Shown one piece after another: positions 57,973-64,000 of a stretch of DNA of 64,000 bases. The translations under genes and the position numbers were made by a program. This DNA comes from Luidia sarsii (lineage: Eukaryota > Echinodermata > Asteroidea > Paxillosida > Luidiidae), in contig OX465104.1 of assembly GCA_949987565.1 (NCBI GenBank), forward strand, positions 9,776,034 to 9,840,033. The letters are read 5' to 3'. Under the pieces are notes generated by a model that saw only the letters and a program-made list of their open reading frames with translations, had not been told where the DNA came from and did no database searches. Numbering within the stretch: the stretch's first letter is position 1; every line of letters begins with the position of its first letter.

Positions 57973-59191
57973 TTTTGTATGTGTGCGTCGCTCAAGCAGT
58001 GCTTTCAAACAATAATGGCAGCGATATAGCAACGGGCGAACAGGCGCTCCACGGGTTGAAGGGTGCCGATATTAAAGAGAGCTCTAATCGCTGGGACGAA
58101 CAAGTTCTGAAACTTTTCTGGGTGTGTGTATGCGTGTGTTTGGCTGTGGGCTTAAAGGTACAAGGGGCACCAAGAGTTATCAGCAGCGGGGGGGGGGGGG
58201 TGAAGATTAGACCAAGGATGCCCCATGTAGACCCGGAGTCGGGTTTTAGCGTGTGACCGCATACCATCGACACATAACTTAAAAGCAAATTCACGCTTAA
58301 TCCTGTACACCAACGCCCTGATAATGTTCTTCCTGGGGTGTGTCGTGGGAATAACCACGTCGACTTGGAAAGGTTTCCTTGAGAAAGAAACCGCCACTAA
58401 CCAATAAACGACTGATTAAAATGATGCTACACAGTTTTCAGCGTATGCCCGTATTCGGCCGTTGCTCCGGCAACCGATACGGTCACGTGCAAAATGCGCG
58501 TGTCCACACGTGACTCGATCGACGAATTCGGCGGAAACTTTCGCAGGTGCGCAGTTTCATAATCCCCCCCAAATCCGCGCAGTCGGCTCAGCCAATCACC
58601 GGCCGTGAAACGAGTCCCGTGACCGGCTTCACTTCCGTTGCCATGGCAGTGCGCGACATTGAGTCGAGTTTCTATGAGCCGTCATATGGTAGTTTCTCAT
58701 CCGCGTTCTTAGTGGAGGACGCGTTTATCGCGGATTTGTAGACACGATTTGTAGTTATCGGTAACTATGCTTTCATTCACATTAGCCTATTAGCCTCCAT
58801 TCACATGTCCGGGAATGGGTTGCCATGTGCGCGTGTGGACTTAAGTGATTTTGTGGCAAGCACCTTTGAGCGAAATGTTTCCCACAAAAGCTGGACCAAA
58901 AACAAATTCCAATGGCAATATATTCGTATCAATTCTACAAATCTACAATATATCAATACTATTCCGATGACAAATAACCGTGATAATTTCTGATGCCCGT
59001 GGGTTTTTTTCAGCCAAAGCCATTTCCTCAAATGCAGCTTTTATTAGATTTTTTTTTTTTAACGCATTATAAAGTTACACAACTCTATTGAAATGAGTTT
59101 TGGACGACAAACAAAATTTTGTAAGTTAGTTGACCCGTTAATTTTGTAATCAGATTATAAGGACAAAGTCCCGCTAATTCCTCGATGACTT
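57973..59191. promoter_or_regulatory. shared upstream region of the divergent lipocalins
   Basis: 1.33 kb between start codons. It holds a GTGTGT tract (58120-58142), a G-run (58186-58200) and a CpG-rich stretch (58440-58650) with CACGTG, CCAAT and CACTTCCGTTGCCATGGCAG (ETS- and RFX-like words). No repeat family was recognised. Only the plus-strand gene has a clear TATA box. Confidence 0.45.
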
Positions 59192-59199
59192 TATAAAAG
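59192..59199 (+). promoter_or_regulatory. TATA box of the plus-strand lipocalin
   Basis: TATAAAAG at this position lies 105 bases before the signal-peptide ATG, predicting transcription start near 59222-59230 and a leader of about 75-80 bases. The surrounding sequence is otherwise unremarkable. Confidence 0.6.
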
Positions 59200-59303
59200 C
59201 CGGAGGGTCCACCAGGGTCCAGCCAAGACGGGCAAGAGTGAGTCAGATCAGCAAGATCGCTTCTCATCGACGTATACTTTCGGTGTCATCGTATAAGGCA
59301 GAC

Positions 59304-62300
59304 ATGTTGTGCTTCCTCGTTCTCGCTGCTCTGGCGGTCTCCGCCAATGCCCTGGGCACGGTGCCCGAGCTGGACCCCGGCATGTACGTCGGACGCTGGT
59401 ACCAGGTAAGAAAGATTTTTTTTTAAAGAACGAAGACAGGAATTGAATTGCATTATACTCGACTCAAAACTTTGGCGTTCGGTGTACAATGGCGTCAAGT
59501 GAATTCAAACGTGAGTTGTATCTGCATCTGTGTCTGTATCACATGCTACTTCTACAACTAATTTGAGATGCCCCTAATTTGAGATTGGTTAGATGCCCCT
59601 CAAAATATTGAGGTGCATTTAACCAATGTCTACACGGGCTCCGTGAATGTACTTTCTTCACACTAGCCTCTTCAGCGCTGTAAATACTAGTACTAGTCCA
59701 TCAGTGTCATCCAGACCCATGTCTCCCACCAGCACGCCTGTATACGTTTGCCACACTTGTCTGATGTATTTTATGACCGGGTCGGCAAAAGTGCCCTTCA
59801 AAACATATGCTAACTTTAAAGATGAAAAGCGTTTAACGTGTGCAAAGACTTGACCGAAAGAAGTTAACAATAATGCTTAAATCTAGTTCTAAAAAACTTC
59901 TTACTACTAGACTATTTACTATAATAACAACAGATATAGTTTGTTCCAGTCCTATACAGTTGAGACGAAGACCGAGCGCTAGAAATGTGCTTTGTTTAGC
60001 CTTTTGGCGAATCTGGAGAAATATCTTGCGCTTCTCTTGGTGGATCTATACTGTAGATAGACTGAATAAAACCATTGAGTTTAATAAATCGACCAAACAA
60101 TTTCTTCCTCTTATGGTTGCTAACATTCTGAATGATCAGCTCATCCACACAGTTTGAAAGCCACTCATCACACAGGGAACTAGAAACAGAGGGCCATCTC
60201 AATGTCACGCAATACTTGTAGGTATACATGTAATCGAATCCTGCTCCAAAAATACGATGCCGCCTTTGTTTTGCAGATGTACACCAACGGCTGGACAGAC
60301 CGTTTTTCCAATCTGCCGAATCCCGAATGTGTCACTGCGGACTGTGAGTATTGATTGCAAAATCCCCCGTGTTCGAGGTTCACACTCGGCAGACGAAAAC
60401 CAAATCACATCCAGTTCAGTAAAAGGACTGTTACATAAATTTCATACTATTTTACTTACAATGCCTTCCAACTATCTTTTACTCAACCTCTCTTCACCCC
60501 CTCTCTCCATCCCCCTCTCTCTCTCTTGCTCTCTCTCCTGTCTCTCCCACTCTCTCTCTCTCTTTCTCGCTCTCTATCTCTGTCCATTTCTCTCTCTCTC
60601 TCCTTCTCTCTCTTTCTCCATCTCTCTCCTCTCTCCCTCCTTCCCCGTTTCTCTTTTCTCCATCTCTCCCCTCTCCATCTCACTGTCTCTACATTATACG
60701 ATAATTAATTTTTGATGTCGGGCCAAGTGGAGTTATAAGGTAATAGTAAGGACAATCACCATAGATCTAATATAGTACAAGTATAATGATGCAAAAATGT
60801 AAGCATGGAACATGAGATGGATGCACAGCACATTAAAAAAAGTCGAGGCTTGTCACTAAGATGCAACGGAACGATCGGTGGACTGACATACGTCTCCATA
60901 TTCAGCTACTTCGGTATCACACGATAGTTTAACCCCACTTTAATGTTAAGTTTGCATTTTTAATGTCACCTGCATTCTAGTATACCCACTTGAGTAATAG
61001 ATTACTGTAGTCATAACTATGCGGTAAATGAAGCTTCGATCCTTTCTTGGTTATGGAGTCTTCAAAGATTTCGTAATAATAATAATAATAACGGACATTT
61101 CTAGAGCGCCAGAATCCGTCTGCAAAGACGCTCAAGGCGCTTAACAACATTATACAGAATCAAAGAAAAGACTACATATACTATTAATTAGGAAAACTAT
61201 GATCGAACAAATATTTTTGGAGAGAGGATTTGAAATCCGATATGGAGGACATACTACGGACTTCCTGAGAAAGAACATTCCATAGGTTAGTACCAGCATG
61301 GGAGAAAGCCCGCTCACCCCATAAATTATGGACGTGTGGGACTGCAAGCAGATAAGTATCCGATGATCTGAGACATCTACCGGGTTTGTAATACTTTAGC
61401 AAACAGCTGGTATATTGCGGCGCAGCACAAGACAGGGAGTGAAAAACCAGCAACAATATCTTGTACTTAATTCGTTCAGCAACAGGCAGCCAATGCAATG
61501 AACGTAATATAGGAGTAATATGAGATCTACCAGGAGACAAAGTAACAATACGAGCTGCAGCATTTTGGAGCTTTTGAAGACGGACAAGTTGTGTTTTATC
61601 TCACGGCTTTAATTTTGCCGGAGGTCTGAACCTGTTCCTCCTCTCTGTCTTTAAGATGGTGTCATCAACGCCACCTACATCACCGTGCTGAACCACAACT
61701 ACTTCTTGGACGGCGAGGAGAGGGGCATCACCGGCTACGCCTATCTACCGGACATCAGGGAACCAGGCAAGCTGAAGGTTCAGCTGGAGGGCGTGCCAGT
61801 GGAGGGCGATTGTAAGTCTCATGAAAATAGTCTGGTACCTTGGTATAACCGTGGGGCTTCATATGCCGCTTTCGAAATGAAAGCTTAGGCTCGGGCTCAG
61901 GCTTCGTCTCCGTCTGACAAAACCCGAAAATCCAGGTTGTGGCTTGTTTCCGAAGTTGAAGGTTTATTGGCTCGATAGTTACAGAGTATTCCCCAAGAAA
62001 CTGGGGTCAAATGCTTGTATGCCTGTGATATTATAACGATCGCGAGTAAGATAAGTATGACCGAAGCCTAAGTTCGAGCCTAAGCCTTCATTTCGAAAAC
62101 GGCCCAAGACGGTGCTTTCACAACATGTTTAGACATTCGAAGCCGTATTACCTCGCTAGTCGTTGGTTTTGAAAAGGGTGTCCAAGACCTAATCGCAAAG
62201 AGCTGATCGAGCAGGAAATTAATTTTGGCTCGGCTCGGCAAGAATTAACCGGGATCAATTTTATTGTTAGCCATATTTCTATGTGACGTTACTTCTCCTG

Positions 62301-63335
62301 ACAAAAATTCATCCGCTATGGACTTGGCATAAGAGCTTTGGTAGGCGACTTTAGTTTGGGTAAGGCCTGTAAGCGTAAGGCCAGGTGCGGTGTTTGGGCA
62401 CGCTCAATGATCGAGGTGAGGGCGCCCCCCAGTCTGTCATCTGCCTCACTTTGTGCTTTCTTCCCCGCCGTTTACAGACTGGGTGTTCAAGTTGGGCCCC
62501 ATTATCAACGACCAGTACCAGTACAGTCTCATCACTGACGGAGAGGTCACCCGTCAGCTCTTCGTGCTCGCACGGGACCCCGTGGAGTTCCAGGAGAAGT
62601 ACGACGCTGAGGTAAGCTTCCAAATAATTTAGTAGACACTTCCGCACAGAAAAAAAAACCCTGATGCGAGACAGAGACAAAGTTACTGGTCGAGTTTGGT
62701 CGCGCGTTCTCGGCTGTTTCGTGAACAATCCTGGTGGAGAGGTGGTGTGTGATATGATTCTGTGCCGAGTGCAGCATTCTTGGGTCGTGTGGTTCGGGCG
62801 TGAGAGCTAGGTTCTAACAGACCGCCCGAACTCGACCTTAGAGACAGGGACACTGCTGATAAGGTAGTCGAGGATGGAGATACAGCTACACTGAGCCGAT
62901 GAGTCAGAGACAGAGACACCGAGAGGCAGAGACAGAGACACTTATGAGAGATAACGACAGCTGCAGTAGACATAATTATTAACCCATAGGATATTTTCCT
63001 TTTGAAATCGACGTCGGGATACCTTTGTGCATTGGGATACCTGACCAACGCGCGTTCGTAGTAGTGTCACGTGACGAGCCCATGGTTCATGCAACGGTGC
63101 CCTGCGCTTTCCCCCAAGGTTTTCCAAAATGGCGGCCTCCATCAATACTTACGCTCTGCTGGAGCCAACGATTGTCCGTCATAGCTTATTTATGTCTTAT
63201 TTATGTCATTTCCCCCGTTTTCATTGGTCGTTCCAGGTGCAGGAATACCTTACCTTGGTCGGCTTCACGCTTGGTCTTAAGGCCTACGTGCCCGTCCCAC
63301 AGGTTCCCGAATGCAAATATCTTCCGGAGTCATAA
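59304..63335 (+). CDS. secreted lipocalin, apolipoprotein D type (plus-strand copy)
   Basis: Exons: 59304-59405, 60277-60343, 61656-61811, 62478-62611, 63237-63335 (102, 67, 156, 134, 99 nt), giving 185 residues and TAA at 63333. It has a signal peptide (1-16, MLCFLVLAALAVSANA), the G-x-W motif in YVGRWYQ (28-34), a glycosylation site in VINATYITV, the segment YWVFKLGPIINDQYQYSLI, and Cys in NPECVTADYG and the tail VPECKYLPES. I start at the ATG directly before the signal peptide; an in-frame ATG 66 bases upstream would put a charged leader before it. A TATA box lies about 105 bases upstream. Intron two holds a LINE remnant and a pyrimidine repeat. It pairs divergently with the minus-strand copy, 1.3 kb between starts. 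Confidence 0.92.
60484..60700. repeat. CT-rich microsatellite in lipocalin intron 2
   Basis: CTCTCTCTCTC and CTCCATCTCTC runs, pyrimidine on the transcribed-sense strand. Confidence 0.9.
61070..61620 (-). mobile_element. CR1/L2-like LINE 3' end in lipocalin intron 2
   Basis: Minus strand encodes HITPILRSLHWLPVAERIKY, then GERAFSHAGTNLWNVL and a SDFKSSLQKYLF tail, with a frameshifted piece upstream. The 3' UTR has GCGCCTTGAGCGTCTTTGCA and ends in TTATTATTATTATT at about 61072. It is opposite to the host gene. Confidence 0.88.
61855..62105. repeat. MITE, CTTAGGCTCGGGC type
   Basis: GCCGCTTTCGAAATGAAAGC / TTAGGCTCGGGC and CGAGCCTAAGCCTTCATTTC / GAAAACGGCCC are inverted ends. Related to the element nested at 53635-53810. 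Confidence 0.75.
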
Positions 63336-63988
63336 AGAATGTAGCAGCGACACTTCCTATCTGGTGACCGTCTGATCATGGCAGGCCCGGTGCAACTGCA
63401 AGTGCAAGGTTGTCCACTCGCTCACGTGCGCGTGGTAAGCGCTGCGCACGCGTGTGCCCTCTTCAACGATTGGTCAAAGGGGCGCGCGATAACGTTGGGC
63501 TTTTGACGCGAACGTGAGCGTGTGCGCATTGCACTGTCGAACCGCCTCGTTACGGTCGCCGGGTACCAGTCACGATACAAGCTTCTCATTTTTGGCTAAT
63601 CTGGAATTCCACACACAGATCAGTGCTTCTCGTACACCTTTTCTAGAGAATGAAGGAATTGTTACACATTACGTATTTTCCTCTATTCCTAAATTGATTT
63701 CATGTCAACTTCATTGGGGTAGTGTGGTTTTATTGTAAGTTGTACAAATCAGATACTGGTTTCACAATGTCCATTTATGAATTTAGATATTTATGTATTT
63801 TTAAAACCTTCCGTACAGATCCTGTTGAAACATTGTCGCGTGATTAAGTTTTATTTTGTGTCTTTTCGAAACGAGTTCTCCATGTAGAACTACGTTAACT
63901 AAACTTTTTCAGTTTTTCATCTACTGTCATTCTTAACATAACAGTTCAATTGGCTAAGCACGTTTAAGTGTTATTCGAGCAATAGACA
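63336..63988. other. 3' flank of the plus-strand lipocalin with CpG-rich block
   Basis: 63420-63560 is rich in CpG (CACGTGCGCGTGG, GCGCACGCG, GGGGCGCGCG) and has ATTGG. It resembles promoter sequence rather than UTR. The rest is AT-rich. Confidence 0.4.
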
Positions 63989-63994
63989 AATAAA
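63989..63994 (+). terminator. possible poly(A) signal of the plus-strand lipocalin
   Basis: AATAAA here is the first I see after the stop at 63335, giving a 3' UTR of about 650 bases. A CpG-rich stretch at 63420-63560 lies in between, so the true 3' end could be earlier with a variant signal. Confidence 0.35.
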
Positions 63995-64000
63995 TATTCA

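Overview
The window is nuclear DNA of an invertebrate deuterostome. Genes are split by GT-AG introns, exons are GC-rich, and introns and spacers are AT-rich and crowded with SINEs, foldback MITEs, LINE remnants and satellites. All recognisable proteins match animal families. Repeats of the type 'CCAATTTCATAGAGCTGCTTAAGC' and the moderate CpG level make me favour an ambulacrarian (echinoderm or hemichordate) or a lancelet; I cannot fix the species. There are no bacterial, phage, CRISPR or riboswitch features.

Seven protein genes were reconstructed exon by exon, with splice sites and phases that agree. (1) TMEM94, minus strand, about 794-17640 plus a probable first exon near 18.7 kb; its 3' end runs off the left edge. 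(2) A MIEF1/MIEF2 (MiD51/MiD49) homologue, minus, one coding exon at 22333-23694. (3) A basic protein I do not recognise, plus, 27522-29358, two coding exons. (4) ADPRH (ADP-ribosylarginine hydrolase, ARH1), minus, 31708-45250, with one small exon uncertain. (5) A PH + START-like lipid-binding protein, plus, 47380-53578, ten exons. (6, 7) Two secreted apolipoprotein D-type lipocalins facing away from each other: minus 55589-57972 and plus 59304-63335.

The genes do not form one pathway. TMEM94 (ER magnesium handling), MIEF (mitochondrial fission), ADPRH (reversal of arginine ADP-ribosylation) and the PH-START protein are cellular housekeeping functions. The lipocalins are a local duplication with matching exon lengths.

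About two thirds of the window is repetitive. There are two tRNA-derived SINE families (A and B), at least six MITE families (called R1 to R4, R6 and a pogo/Tigger-like one), single foldback elements, 3' ends of several LINE copies, and satellites of 30, 36 and about 69 bp, all inside introns. The most striking non-genic features are a 3.5-kb 36-bp minisatellite in an ADPRH intron, a 158-bp near-perfect palindrome at 34896-35053, and a 184-bp segment copied from 46.6 kb to 50.7 kb with an 18-bp target duplication. I found no convincing new multi-gene system. The most unusual genes are the MIEF homologue, whose apparent nucleotide-contact residues differ from human MiD51, and the unrecognised two-exon gene.
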